This document shows, piece after piece, positions 1 through 8,353 of a stretch of 64,000 bases of DNA (positions are counted from its first letter, which is position 1; the number at the start of each line of letters is the position of its first letter). Under the pieces are notes generated by a model. That model was not told the DNA's origin. It did not search any database and saw only the letters and a program-made list of their open reading frames with translations. This stretch comes from Candidatus Sulfotelmatobacter sp. (GTDB lineage Bacteria; Vulcanimicrobiota; Vulcanimicrobiia; Vulcanimicrobiales; Vulcanimicrobiaceae). The position numbers and the translations under genes are program-made. The DNA lies in the NCBI GenBank assembly GCA_035504415.1, contig DATJRY010000020.1, forward strand, positions 21,355 through 85,354, given 5' to 3'.

Positions 1-2
1 TC

Positions 3-818
3 CTCAAGGCCGAGAAGGCGTACGACCGTGCGCCCGAGATCCACGACTCGACGCTCGGCAACCGCATGATCAACCCGCGGCTGGCGGCGATGTACCCGCC
101 GATCGCGCTGGGCGAGACGGCCGAGAACGTCGCGGTGCAGTTCAACGTGTCGCGCGACGATCAGGACCGTTTCGCCTACGCCAGCCAGATGCGCTATCAG
201 GCCGCCAACGCCGCCGGCAAGTTCGCCGACGAGATGGTCCCGGTCACCGTCGAGCAAGGGAAGAAGAGCTACGAGGTCAGCGCCGACGAACCGCCGCGCG
301 CCGACACGACGCTCGAAGGACTGGCCAAGCTGCGGCCCGCGTTCCGCGAGGGTGGGACGGTGACGGCCGGCAATTCCTCGCCGCTCAACGACGGCGCGTC
401 GGCGCTGCTGGTGTGCAGCGTGGAAGCGCTGCAGAAGTACGGTTGGACGCCGATGGCGCGCTTCGTGACCTCGGCGACGTTCGGCGTCGACCCGAGCATC
501 ATGGGGATCGGCCCGATCGGCGCGACGAAGAAGGCGCTCGCGCGGGCGAAGCTCACCGCAGACGATCTCGACCTGGCCGAGCTGAACGAGGCGTTCGCGG
601 CGCAGAGCGTCGCCTGCGTGCGCGAGCTGAAGCTCGATCCGGAGAAAGTCAACGTCAACGGCGGCGCGATCGCGCTCGGCCACCCGCTGGGGTGCAGCGG
701 CGCGCGCATCACGACGACGCTGCTGCACGAGCTGCGTCGCCGCGGCGGCCGCTACGGCTTGGCTACCATGTGCATCGGCATGGGCCAAGGCATCGCCACC
801 ATCTTCGAGCGCGTGTAA
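3..818 (+). CDS. Thiolase (acetyl-CoA acyltransferase), 5' truncated
   Basis: C-terminal ~271 codons of a thiolase; the reading frame is open through the left edge, so the N-terminal part with the acyl-accepting Cys is missing. Visible family marks are ELNEAFAAQ, the NGGAIALGHPLG signature carrying the active-site His, and the C-terminal MCIGMGQG loop with the catalytic Cys. Members cleave 3-ketoacyl-CoA with CoA or condense two acetyl-CoA in the cytoplasm. The phenylacetyl-CoA genes paaK/paaF/paaG a few kb away suggest a PaaJ/PcaF-like role (3-oxoadipyl-CoA), but they lie on the opposite strand, so a general FadA/AtoB-like function is equally possible. Substrate cannot be set from this fragment. 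Confidence 0.93.
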   Translation, partial: LKAEKAYDRAPEIHDSTLGNRMINPRLAAMYPPIALGETAENVAVQFNVSRDDQDRFAYASQMRYQAANAAGKFADEMVPVTVEQGKKSYEVSADEPPRADTTLEGLAKLRPAFREGGTVTAGNSSPLNDGASALLVCSVEALQKYGWTPMARFVTSATFGVDPSIMGIGPIGATKKALARAKLTADDLDLAELNEAFAAQSVACVRELKLDPEKVNVNGGAIALGHPLGCSGARITTTLLHELRRRGGRYGLATMCIGMGQGIATIFERV

Positions 819-825
819 CCGCCGC

Positions 826-2364
826 ATGCGATCGTTCGTCGCGCCGCTTCTCGCGGTGTCGGTTTTCTCGTGTGCCGTGCCCGCGGCGGCCGCGCCGGAG
901 CGACCGGCGCACGTCACCGTGCGCTTCGCCCCCGGGCTCGGCGAGCTGCACGGGCGTCTGTTGCTGTTCGCGGCGCGCACCGCGCCGCCGCGGGGCGAGC
1001 TCGAGCCGTCCTACCTGCACCCGCGTGCGGTCGAGATCCTCGGCGTCGAGGTCCACGGCGCACCGGCCGGTTCGTCGATCGAGCTGCCCGTCGACGGTGA
1101 CGCGTACCCGACGCCGTGGCGCGCGCTCGCGCCCGGCCGCTACGTGGTGCGGGCGGAGCTGGACGTACGCCACCGGTACACCTACGACGGCGGTCAGCCC
1201 GGCGATCCCGACAGCGGCAACCTCACGGTCACGCTGGCGCCCGGCGCCGACGTCACCGTCAACGTGCGCGCGCGGCGGGGCCCGGAGCCGGTCCCGCCGC
1301 GCTTCCGCGCGCCCGAGCCCCAAGGTGCGCGCATGGAGACCTTCGTCTCGCCCGCGCTGAGCGCGTTCTTCGGCCGCCCAATCGTCATGCGCGCCTACGT
1401 CGTGCCGCCGCCCGGCTACGACGTCACCGCGTCGAAACGCTACGCGACCGCGTACGTGATCGGCGGCTACGGCACGTCGGATCGCGTGCTGCCCTTCGCC
1501 GCCGCGGCGCGCGCGCGGCTGCTCGCCAAACACGGCGGCACGCAGCTGTTCTACGTCTACCTCGATCCGCACGTCCCGCTCGGGCACAGCGTGTTCGCGG
1601 ACTCGGTCAACAACGGCCCGTGGGGCCGCGCGCTGACGACCGAGCTGATCCCGTACCTCGAGTCACGCTGGCCGCTGCGGGCGCAGTCCGGCGCGCGCTT
1701 TCTGACCGGTCACTCGTCGGGCGGCTGGACGACGATGTGGCTGCAGACCACGTATCCCGAGGTGTTCGGCGGCACGTGGTCGACCTCGCCCGATCCGCTC
1801 GACTTCCACGACTTCACCGGGCCGAATCTCGTCGATCGTCCGAACGGAAACATGTACGTCGACGCGCACGGCAAGCCGTACATGCTCGTGCGCATCGCCG
1901 GCAAGGACGCCGTGCCGCTGAAGGACTACATCCTGCAAGAGCGCGCGCTGGGCGAGTACGGCGGCCAGTTCGGCTCGTTCGACGCGGTCTTCGGCCCACG
2001 CGGGGCCGACGGCCGGCCGCAACCGTTGTTCGATCGCACCAGCGGACAGATCGACGCCGCCGTCGCGCGTGCGTGGGAAGCGCACTACGACATCGTCCAC
2101 AACCTCGTGACGCACTGGGCGACGCTGGGGCCCGAGCTGCGCGGCAAGCTGCACGTGTACGTCGGCACCTGGGACACGTTTCATCTGGAAGCCGGTGTCC
2201 ACCGGCTGCACGACGCGCTCGCGAAACTGCCCGGCAGCGACGCGCAGACGACGTTCGTCCCGCACCGCACGCACTTCGATCTCTACCAAGGGCCGAACGG
2301 CGGCCTGACGGTGAAGATCGACCGCGCGATGACGGCCGCCGCGAAAGCGTCGGCGAACCCCTAA
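826..2364 (+). CDS. Secreted esterase of the alpha/beta-hydrolase (esterase D-like) family
   Basis: 512 aa. It opens with a signal peptide (MRSFVAPLLAVSVFSC followed by an Ala-rich cleavage region), then an N-terminal beta-rich region (~25-170) and an alpha/beta-hydrolase domain. The nucleophile elbow GHSSG has its Ser at ~297, and a candidate catalytic His sits in THFDLYQG near the C-terminus. The layout (small N-terminal domain, then putative esterase) resembles periplasmic or secreted carbohydrate or feruloyl-type esterases, but the substrate is unknown. It begins 7 bp after the thiolase stop and its own stop directly abuts the next gene's GTG, so the three may be co-transcribed. Confidence 0.8.
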   Translation: MRSFVAPLLAVSVFSCAVPAAAAPERPAHVTVRFAPGLGELHGRLLLFAARTAPPRGELEPSYLHPRAVEILGVEVHGAPAGSSIELPVDGDAYPTPWRALAPGRYVVRAELDVRHRYTYDGGQPGDPDSGNLTVTLAPGADVTVNVRARRGPEPVPPRFRAPEPQGARMETFVSPALSAFFGRPIVMRAYVVPPPGYDVTASKRYATAYVIGGYGTSDRVLPFAAAARARLLAKHGGTQLFYVYLDPHVPLGHSVFADSVNNGPWGRALTTELIPYLESRWPLRAQSGARFLTGHSSGGWTTMWLQTTYPEVFGGTWSTSPDPLDFHDFTGPNLVDRPNGNMYVDAHGKPYMLVRIAGKDAVPLKDYILQERALGEYGGQFGSFDAVFGPRGADGRPQPLFDRTSGQIDAAVARAWEAHYDIVHNLVTHWATLGPELRGKLHVYVGTWDTFHLEAGVHRLHDALAKLPGSDAQTTFVPHRTHFDLYQGPNGGLTVKIDRAMTAAAKASANP

Positions 2365-3222
2365 GTGTCGCGAGGCGCCGACGTCACCGTCGTCACCTAC
2401 CGGAAATACCCGGACCTGCCGCCCGACGATCAGCTGTTCCGCCGCGCGCTCGACGCGCGCGGCGTGCGCGTGCGCGCCGCGGTCTGGACGGATCCGACCG
2501 TCGACTGGTCCGCCTCCCCACTGACCGTCATCCGCGCGACCTGGGACTACCCGCAGCGTTTCGCGGCGTTCCAGGCCTGGCTCGACCAGGTCGAGCACGC
2601 GACTCGGCTGGTCAACGACGCCGCGACCGTGCGCTGGAACGTGCACAAGCGTTACCTCGCGGAGCTGGCGTCGCGCGGGATCGCGATCGCGCCGACGGCC
2701 TTCGTCGGCGTGGACGAGGCGGTCGAGCTAGCAGCCCTCTGCCGCGCGCGCGGCTGGGACGACGTCGTGCTCAAGCCGAGCGTCGGCGGCAGCTCATTCG
2801 GCGCGCGGCGCTTTCGCGGCAAGGAGCTCGCATCGACCGGCGCGGCGCATCTGCGCATGCTGCGGCTTCGGGGCACGGTGCTGGTCCAAGCGTACGTCCC
2901 CGAGGTCGAGACGGCCGGCGAGCGCGCCCATGTCTTCGTCGGCGGCGCGTGGTCGCACGCGGTGCGCAAGGTTCCCTTCAACGACGCGACCGAGACCACG
3001 GCGGAAACGCTGCACCAGCCCGATGACGCCGAGCTGACGTTCGTCCACGGCGTGCTCGCCGCCCTCGACGGGCCGCCGCTCGCCTACGCACGCGTCGACG
3101 TGCTCCCGACCGCGCACGGCCTCGTGCTCATGGAGCTGGAGCTGATCGAACCCAGCCTGTACTTCGAGCTCGCGCCGCCGTCGGCCGACCGGCTGGCGGA
3201 AGCGGTGCTTCAGACCCGGTAG
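2365..3222 (+). CDS. ATP-grasp domain protein (RimK/glutathione synthase-like)
   Basis: 285 aa, GTG start immediately after the esterase TAA with no spacer. The pattern fits the cytoplasmic ATP-grasp ligase family: an N-terminal pre-ATP domain with RATWDY, a central Lys-bearing strand (VVLKPSVGGSS, ~133-143) for the nucleotide, and a C-terminal metal-site strand (LMELELIEPSLYFEL). Such enzymes join a carboxylate to an amine or thiol; the substrate is not evident here. Its 3' end overlaps the convergent panB stop by 13 bp. Family assignment is fairly secure; no specific function is claimed. Confidence 0.75.
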   Translation: MSRGADVTVVTYRKYPDLPPDDQLFRRALDARGVRVRAAVWTDPTVDWSASPLTVIRATWDYPQRFAAFQAWLDQVEHATRLVNDAATVRWNVHKRYLAELASRGIAIAPTAFVGVDEAVELAALCRARGWDDVVLKPSVGGSSFGARRFRGKELASTGAAHLRMLRLRGTVLVQAYVPEVETAGERAHVFVGGAWSHAVRKVPFNDATETTAETLHQPDDAELTFVHGVLAALDGPPLAYARVDVLPTAHGLVLMELELIEPSLYFELAPPSADRLAEAVLQTR

Positions 3223-4031
3223 CCGTTGGTTTCCCGCACGGCGGCGAGCTTGGCGGGGGGATAGACCTGTTCACGGACTTCGTTCGCGTAGGCGCGCAGG
3301 GCGCTCGTGGCCGCCTCGGCGAGGTGGGCGTACTGCTTGGCGAACGGCGGCGATTCGGGATAGAGGCCGAGCACGTCGTGCAGGACGAGCACTTGGCCGT
3401 CGCAGTGCGGGCCGGCGCCGATGCCGATGGTCGGGATCGGAACCGCGGCGGTGATCGCCTCGGCGATGCTCTCGTCGATCATCTCGAGCACGACGGCGAA
3501 CGCGCCCGCCTCGGCGATCGCTTCCGCGTCGCGCAGCAGCTGATCGCGTTCGCGCTTGCGCTTGAAGCCGCTGCCGAGCGCGGCGGTCTGCGGGAGCACG
3601 CCGATGTGCGCGCAGACGGGGATGCCGGCTTCGACGATCGCGCGAATGCGCGGCGCGGCGGCGGCGCCGCCCTCGAGCTTCACCGACGAGGCGCCGGAGC
3701 GTTTGATCAGGTCCGAGGCGCTGGTGACGGCGAGGTCGTCCGAGGCGGCATACGTCCCGAACGGCAGGTCGACGATGACGTGCGCCTTCTCGGTGCCGCG
3801 AACGACGGCGGCGCCGTGGCGGACCATGTCGTTCAGCTCGACGGGGATCGTCGAGGTGTAGCCGAGGACGACTTGGCCGAGGGAGTCACCGCAGAGGAGG
3901 ACGTCGATGCCGGCCGCCTCGGCGCAGCGAGCGAACGGCGTGTCGTAGGCGGTGACCATCGGGAACGAGGCGCCCTTGCGGGCGGCGATTTGGCTGGCAC
4001 CGAGCCGGGTCATGGATGAGCGCTTCGCCAT
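3210..4031 (-). CDS. panB: 3-methyl-2-oxobutanoate hydroxymethyltransferase (ketopantoate synthase)
   Basis: 273 aa. PanB adds a hydroxymethyl group from methylene-tetrahydrofolate to 2-oxoisovalerate, the first committed step to pantothenate and CoA. Recognisable segments are VTAYDTPFARCAE, LLCGDSLGQVVLGY (Mg-site Asp), VKLEGG, CAHIGVLPQ and PTIGIGAGPHCDGQVLV. I start at the ATG at 4031 (MAKRSS); a second ATG at 4013 would give 267 aa. It lies 23 bp downstream of panE in the same leftward operon, so two pantothenate steps are made together. The 3' end overlaps the convergent ATP-grasp gene. Confidence 0.97.
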   Translation of the reverse strand: MAKRSSMTRLGASQIAARKGASFPMVTAYDTPFARCAEAAGIDVLLCGDSLGQVVLGYTSTIPVELNDMVRHGAAVVRGTEKAHVIVDLPFGTYAASDDLAVTSASDLIKRSGASSVKLEGGAAAAPRIRAIVEAGIPVCAHIGVLPQTAALGSGFKRKRERDQLLRDAEAIAEAGAFAVVLEMIDESIAEAITAAVPIPTIGIGAGPHCDGQVLVLHDVLGLYPESPPFAKQYAHLAEAATSALRAYANEVREQVYPPAKLAAVRETNGYRV

Positions 4032-4054
4032 CGCCGGCTGGGCCCCGCCCGAGG

Positions 4055-4951
4055 TCAGCGACCGGAGCGCGCCCGGACCAGCCGCAGGACCGTTCGCGTG
4101 GCCGGCACCGGGATGCCGTGGGTGGCGGCGCGTCGGACGATCGCGCCGCTGATCGCGTCGATCTCGGTGCGGCGGCCGGCGTCGAGGTCTTGGAGCATCG
4201 AGTTGCGGTTGGCGGCGGTGGCGCGCGCCGTGGCCTCGACCAGCGGCCACGCGTCGCGGACGGCAGAGCCTTCGGCTGCCGCGACGCTCGCGGCCTCGTC
4301 GGCGAGGGCCGTGCCGAGCGCGCGCAGGTCCGGGTCGTCGGCGATCGCGCCGTTCGGGCGGCCGGTCAGCGCGCCGAGCGGATTGATCGCCGCGTTGACG
4401 ACGAGCTTCTTCCAGAGGACGGCCTGCACGTCGTCGACGACTCGCGCCGCCAGCCCGGCGCCGGTGAACGCGTCGACCAGCGCGCCCGCCGAGGTCCCCG
4501 GCGGATCGACGCGGCCGAACAGCGTTTCGCCGCGTCCGACCGGGCGCACGCGGTTGGCGCCGCGGCCGATCGCGCCTTGCGTCGTCGAGCCGGCCGCAAG
4601 ACGCGCCCGCCCGCCGAGCGCTACGGTCGCGTCGGCCATGAAATCGATGCCGTTCTGCACCGAGGCGACCAGCAGATCAGGCGTCAGCGCCGCGCGCAAG
4701 GTCGTCAACGCGTCGCGGGTCGCGTACGCTTTGACGGCGACGATCCACGCCGCGCGGTCGCCGAGCTCGCACGGATCGACGGTGGCGCGCACGGGGACGG
4801 CGTGTCCGCCCGCGTCGGTCTCGACGATGACGCCGTCGCGATTGACGGCGTCCGCGACGTCCGACCGGCGAGCGAGGACGATGACGTCGTGTACCGGCGC
4901 GAGGGCTGCGGCGAACGTGAGGCCGAGCGCGCCCGCGCCGATGATACCGAT
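4055..4951 (-). CDS. panE: 2-dehydropantoate 2-reductase (ketopantoate reductase)
   Basis: About 298 aa if translation begins at the ATC at 4951. PanE reduces ketopantoate to pantoate with NADPH, directly after PanB. The N-terminal nucleotide-binding segment IGIIGAGALG is encoded from 4951 on, but no ATG, GTG, TTG or CTG lies in frame ahead of it: an in-frame TGA occurs about 11 codons upstream. The first ordinary start is the GTG at 4792, which would delete the whole Rossmann strand and the helix after it. AGGAG in the end of the GNAT gene lies 13 bases before the ATC. C-terminal marks (LWKKLVVNAAINPLGALTG, then the ENRNSM-like ANRNSMLQDL) are typical. Either a rare AUC start or a sequencing or assembly error is implied. 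Confidence 0.9.
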   Translation of the reverse strand: MGIIGAGALGLTFAAALAPVHDVIVLARRSDVADAVNRDGVIVETDAGGHAVPVRATVDPCELGDRAAWIVAVKAYATRDALTTLRAALTPDLLVASVQNGIDFMADATVALGGRARLAAGSTTQGAIGRGANRVRPVGRGETLFGRVDPPGTSAGALVDAFTGAGLAARVVDDVQAVLWKKLVVNAAINPLGALTGRPNGAIADDPDLRALGTALADEAASVAAAEGSAVRDAWPLVEATARATAANRNSMLQDLDAGRRTEIDAISGAIVRRAATHGIPVPATRTVLRLVRARSGR

Positions 4952-4961
4952 GCGCGCGGCC

Positions 4962-5423
4962 CTACTCCTCGAAGTAGAGCTTCATCTCGTCGAGCGGCGT
5001 GAAACCCATCGACACGTAGAGCGGCTTCGCGTCGTCGGACGAGTGCAGCGTGAGCCGGCGCAGCGGGTAGGCGCGCGCGTGCTCCACCATGACGTCCATC
5101 AGCGCGCGGGCGATGCCGCGGCGGCGCCAGCTCGGCTCGACCCACACGCTGTGCACGCGCCCGTCGTGCTCGGCGGCCGAGTCGGGGCCCGGCACGGCCG
5201 GCGCGATCAGCAGCCACGCGCTGGCGACCGGTGCGGTGTCCTCTTCGGCGATCCACGCCACGAGTCGCCCGTCGGTCAGGGCTCCGACGAGCCAACGCCG
5301 CCAGACCCCGACGTGCGGATGGTCCTCGGTGTCGAACTCGCCGACCTCGACCCACACCCGCGCGCGATGGCGCGCGAGCAGCGCCGCGTCGGACGGCGTC
5401 GCGCGACGGATCGTGGACGTCAC
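4962..5423 (-). CDS. GNAT-family N-acetyltransferase
   Basis: 153 aa, GTG start overlapping the paaG TGA stop by four bases (GTGA). Single GNAT fold: the acetyl-CoA pyrophosphate loop is WRRRGIARALMD (~100-112), followed by HSSDDAKPLYVSMGF, the usual C-terminal substrate and CoA segment. It would transfer an acetyl group from acetyl-CoA to an unidentified amine. Translational coupling to paaG and closeness to panE (10 bp) place it in the phenylacetate/pantothenate operon, though nothing in the protein ties it to either pathway. Confidence 0.88.
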   Translation of the reverse strand: MTSTIRRATPSDAALLARHRARVWVEVGEFDTEDHPHVGVWRRWLVGALTDGRLVAWIAEEDTAPVASAWLLIAPAVPGPDSAAEHDGRVHSVWVEPSWRRRGIARALMDVMVEHARAYPLRRLTLHSSDDAKPLYVSMGFTPLDEMKLYFEE

Positions 5424-6211
5424 CTGCCGGTGTAGACCGGCGCGCGCTTTTCGCGGAACGCCGCGACGCCTTCGACGGCGTCCTGCGATGCGCCGGCGAC
5501 GGCCTGCATCTCGGCCTCGTACGCGAGCGCCGCGGCGACCTCGCCGAGTCCGTTGCGCACCAGCTCGCGCTTGGCCAGACCGAGCCCGCGCGGTCCGCGC
5601 GCGAGCGCGACGGCCAGCGCGTGCGCTTCCGCGACGCAACGCTCGGCCGGGACGACCTTCGTGCACAGGCCGAGCGCATCGGCCTGCGCGGCGTCGATCT
5701 TCTCGGAGAGCAAGCACAGCTCGACCGCTTTGCCGTAGCCGATCATGCGCGGCAAGAGGTACGAGACGCTGCTGTCGGGGACCAGGCCGATCTTCACGAA
5801 GGCGGTCGTGAACGACGCCGTCTCGGCGACGATACGGAAGTCGCAGGCCAGCGCGATGCCGAATCCGGCGCCGGCGGCGACCCCGTTGACGGCGGCGACG
5901 ACCGGCTTCTCGATCCCCAGCAGGCCCAGGATGAGCGGATTGTAGCGCTCGCGCACGGCCGTCGCGACGTCCATGGTGCCGTCGGGGCCGGCGAGCGCCG
6001 GATCGTCGAGCGCCTGGCCCGCGCAGAACGCCTTGCCCGCGCCGGTCAGCACCAGCGCGCGCACGGCTGGGTCGCGGTCGAGGCCGCGCAGTGTGCCGTG
6101 CAGCGAGCGCACCAGCGCGCCGGTCAGCGCGTTGTACGCTTGCGGGCGCGCGAACGTGACCGTCGCGACGCCGTCGTCGATGGTGACCGTATGCTCGACC
6201 GCCTCGCTCAT
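5420..6211 (-). CDS. paaG: Enoyl-CoA hydratase/isomerase, PaaG-like
   Basis: 263 aa, crotonase fold. Oxyanion-hole segments are AFCAGQAL (~65-72) and AAGAGFGIALACD (~107-119). The helix that carries the second catalytic acid reads IGLVPDSSVSYLLPR, with Asp where classical hydratases have Gly/Glu. This matches PaaG, the isomerase that converts the ring epoxide of phenylacetyl-CoA to oxepin-CoA. The start at 6211 overlaps the paaF stop as ATGA; an upstream in-frame ATG at 6223 is the alternative. No paaABCDE ring epoxidase genes lie in the window, so the substrate stays provisional. Confidence 0.85.
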   Translation of the reverse strand: MSEAVEHTVTIDDGVATVTFARPQAYNALTGALVRSLHGTLRGLDRDPAVRALVLTGAGKAFCAGQALDDPALAGPDGTMDVATAVRERYNPLILGLLGIEKPVVAAVNGVAAGAGFGIALACDFRIVAETASFTTAFVKIGLVPDSSVSYLLPRMIGYGKAVELCLLSEKIDAAQADALGLCTKVVPAERCVAEAHALAVALARGPRGLGLAKRELVRNGLGEVAAALAYEAEMQAVAGASQDAVEGVAAFREKRAPVYTGR

Positions 6212-6960
6212 CGTCCCTGCCATGTCGGCCTCCGCTTGTTGAGGAACGCGTCGATCCCTTCGTGCGCGTCCTCGGATTTCAAGAGCTCGTAAAAGGCACG
6301 CCGCTCGTCGAGCAGCGCGGTGTGGAGCGGGTCTTCGAACGCGCGCGAGACGGCGCGCTTGGCGACCCGCACCGCGTGCGGCGCTTGGCGCGCGAGCGCA
6401 CCGGCCAGCTCGAGCGCGACCGGCAGCACCCGTTCGGTCGGCACGCAGCGGTTCGCCAGACCGTGCAGCTCGGCGGTGCGCCCGTCGATCTCGCGGCCGA
6501 GCAGCACCATCTCGGTGGCCAGCGCCTTGCCGACCGCGCGCGTCAGCCGCTGCGTTCCCCCCGCGCCCGGCATGACGCCGAGCAGAATCTCCGGCTGCCC
6601 GAGGCGCGCGTCCTCCGCGACGACGAGCAGATCGCACGACATCGCCAGCTCGAGCCCGCCGCCGAACGCGACGCCGCGCACGGCGCCGACGATCGGGAGC
6701 TGCGTCGCCCACAGCCGGTCCCACGTTTCGAGCTCGGGGCCCGCGGTGAGGAACTCGGCGACGTCGCCGCCGGCGGCGAACGCGCGCTCGTCGCCGGTCA
6801 GCACGATCGCGCGCGTCGTGCCGTCGGCGTCGCAGGCCTCGAACACCTCGGCCAGCTCCGCGAGCAGCGCGTTCGAGAGCGCGTTGAGCACGCGCGGACG
6901 CGCCAAGCGCACGAGGGCGACGCCCGCTTGCGGTCGCTCGACGATCAGGTTCTCGCTCAC
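6208..6960 (-). CDS. paaF: Enoyl-CoA hydratase, PaaF-like
   Basis: 250 aa, GTG start overlapping the paaK stop (GTGA). Crotonase family with the oxyanion-hole segment FAAGGDVAEF and FGGGLELAMSCD. Both catalytic glutamates of true hydratases appear to be kept: one in GQPEILLGVMPGAGGTQRL and one in ATEMVLLGREI. In the phenylacetate pathway PaaF hydrates 2,3-dehydroadipyl-CoA; by sequence alone it could serve short-chain fatty acid oxidation as well. Position between paaK and paaG supports the Paa assignment. Confidence 0.87.
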   Translation of the reverse strand: MSENLIVERPQAGVALVRLARPRVLNALSNALLAELAEVFEACDADGTTRAIVLTGDERAFAAGGDVAEFLTAGPELETWDRLWATQLPIVGAVRGVAFGGGLELAMSCDLLVVAEDARLGQPEILLGVMPGAGGTQRLTRAVGKALATEMVLLGREIDGRTAELHGLANRCVPTERVLPVALELAGALARQAPHAVRVAKRAVSRAFEDPLHTALLDERRAFYELLKSEDAHEGIDAFLNKRRPTWQGR

Positions 6961-8231
6961 AAGCTCCTCCGGTCGTACACGCGTTTTGCTTTGCCGGCCT
7001 CGATCCGCTCGATCGTTCCCGGAACGAGGACGGACGTCTGCAGCGAGACCAGCAGCGTCTCCGCGAGCCGATCGTTCACCGCGCGCGCGAGCGCGGCGAC
7101 GTCGACGCCCGCGTCGGGCTGATGCTCGACCTCGATGGTCAGCTGGTCGAGTCCGCCGGCCGGCCGGTCGACGAGGATACGATAGTTGGCCGACAGCTCC
7201 GGGAAGCGCAGCAGCACTTCTTCGATCGCCGAGGGAAAGACGTTGACACCGCGGATGATCAGCATGTCGTCCACCCGTCCGGTGAACCAGTCGATGCGTG
7301 CCGTCGTGCGCCCGCAGCTGCAGCGTTCGCGCACCATCGACGTCAGGTCGCGCGTCCGGTACCGCAGCACCGGCATCGCTTGGCGCGTCAGCGTCGTCAG
7401 CACCAGCTCGCCGCGCTCGCCGTCCGGCAGCGGCCGGCCGGTTTCCGGATCGACGATCTCGGCGAGGAAGTGATCCTCTTGGACGTGCATGCCGTTCTTG
7501 GCGGTGCACTCCTGCGCGACGCCGGGCCCGATGATCTCGGTCAGGCCGTAGATGTTGGTGCAGGTGACGCCGAGCAGCTCTTCGAGCTCCGCGCGCATCT
7601 CGCGCGTCCACGTCTCGGCGCCGCAGATCGCGTAGCGCAGCGAGCGCGGACGTTTGCCGTCGGCGCGCAGCCGTTCGCCGATCACCATCGCGTACGACGG
7701 CGTCGCGCCGAATCCGACCACCGGCAGATCGCACAGCAGTTGCAGCTGGCGCGCGGTGTTGCCGCTCGAAGCCGGGATGACGCACGCGCCGAGCGTCTCG
7801 CACCCGCCGTGCGCGCCCAGACCGCCGGTGAAGAGCCCGTAACCCCACATGACCTGGAACATGTCGCCCGGCTCGATCCCGCCGGCGGCCAAACTGCGCG
7901 CGACGACCTCGCGGAAGATGCGCTCGTCCTCACGCGTGTAGGCGCCCACGGTCGGATTCCCGGTCGTTCCGCTGGAGGCGTGGATGCGCGTCAGCTCGCG
8001 CTCGGGGACGGCGAGCAGCCCCAGCGGATAGGCGTCGCGCATGTCGGCCTTGGTGCTGAACGGCAGTGACGGCAGGTCGCCCAGCCCGGCCGGGTCGGGA
8101 ACGCCACGCAACCGCGGCCGGTAGACGTCGTTCGCGTCGCGCAGCCGGCCGACCAGGTCGCGCAGTCGTTCGGCCTGCAGCGCCTCGAGCGCATGCCGCT
8201 CCAGCGTCTCGTACTCCGGCTGAAAGATCAT
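6957..8231 (-). CDS. paaK: Phenylacetate-CoA ligase
   Basis: 424 aa, the usual size for PaaK. It activates phenylacetate to phenylacetyl-CoA with ATP through an acyl-adenylate. Seen: the P-loop-like SSGTTGNPT (~90-98), YGLTEIIGPGVAQEC (~230-245), the YRTRDLT hinge (~298-304), and the C-terminal domain with GRVDDMLIIRGVNVFPS. It heads the leftward operon paaK-paaF-paaG-GNAT-panE-panB, every junction of which is overlapping or within 23 bp. The 122 bp between it and the divergent MCP-like gene hold the presumed promoter and an inverted repeat. Confidence 0.95.
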   Translation of the reverse strand: MIFQPEYETLERHALEALQAERLRDLVGRLRDANDVYRPRLRGVPDPAGLGDLPSLPFSTKADMRDAYPLGLLAVPERELTRIHASSGTTGNPTVGAYTREDERIFREVVARSLAAGGIEPGDMFQVMWGYGLFTGGLGAHGGCETLGACVIPASSGNTARQLQLLCDLPVVGFGATPSYAMVIGERLRADGKRPRSLRYAICGAETWTREMRAELEELLGVTCTNIYGLTEIIGPGVAQECTAKNGMHVQEDHFLAEIVDPETGRPLPDGERGELVLTTLTRQAMPVLRYRTRDLTSMVRERCSCGRTTARIDWFTGRVDDMLIIRGVNVFPSAIEEVLLRFPELSANYRILVDRPAGGLDQLTIEVEHQPDAGVDVAALARAVNDRLAETLLVSLQTSVLVPGTIERIEAGKAKRVYDRRSL

Positions 8232-8246
8232 CGGCAGGGTCTACGC

Positions 8247-8274
8247 GGCGAGACCCGGCGGACCCCGTCTCGCC
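8247..8274. promoter_or_regulatory. Inverted repeat in the paaK / MCP-like intergenic region
   Basis: Two perfect 8-base arms, GGCGAGAC and GTCTCGCC, separated by 12 bases, about 16 bp upstream of the paaK start and 80 bp upstream of the divergent gene. The placement suits an operator for a phenylacetate-type repressor, or a leader hairpin. There is no T-tract, so a terminator is unlikely. The binding protein is unknown. Confidence 0.4.
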
Positions 8275-8353
8275 ATCAGGCCAACGGGACCCCGGTGGCG
8301 GCCGCGAAGGGCGGCTCGAACACGCCCCGCTCCAAAGGACGGGCCACTTTCGC

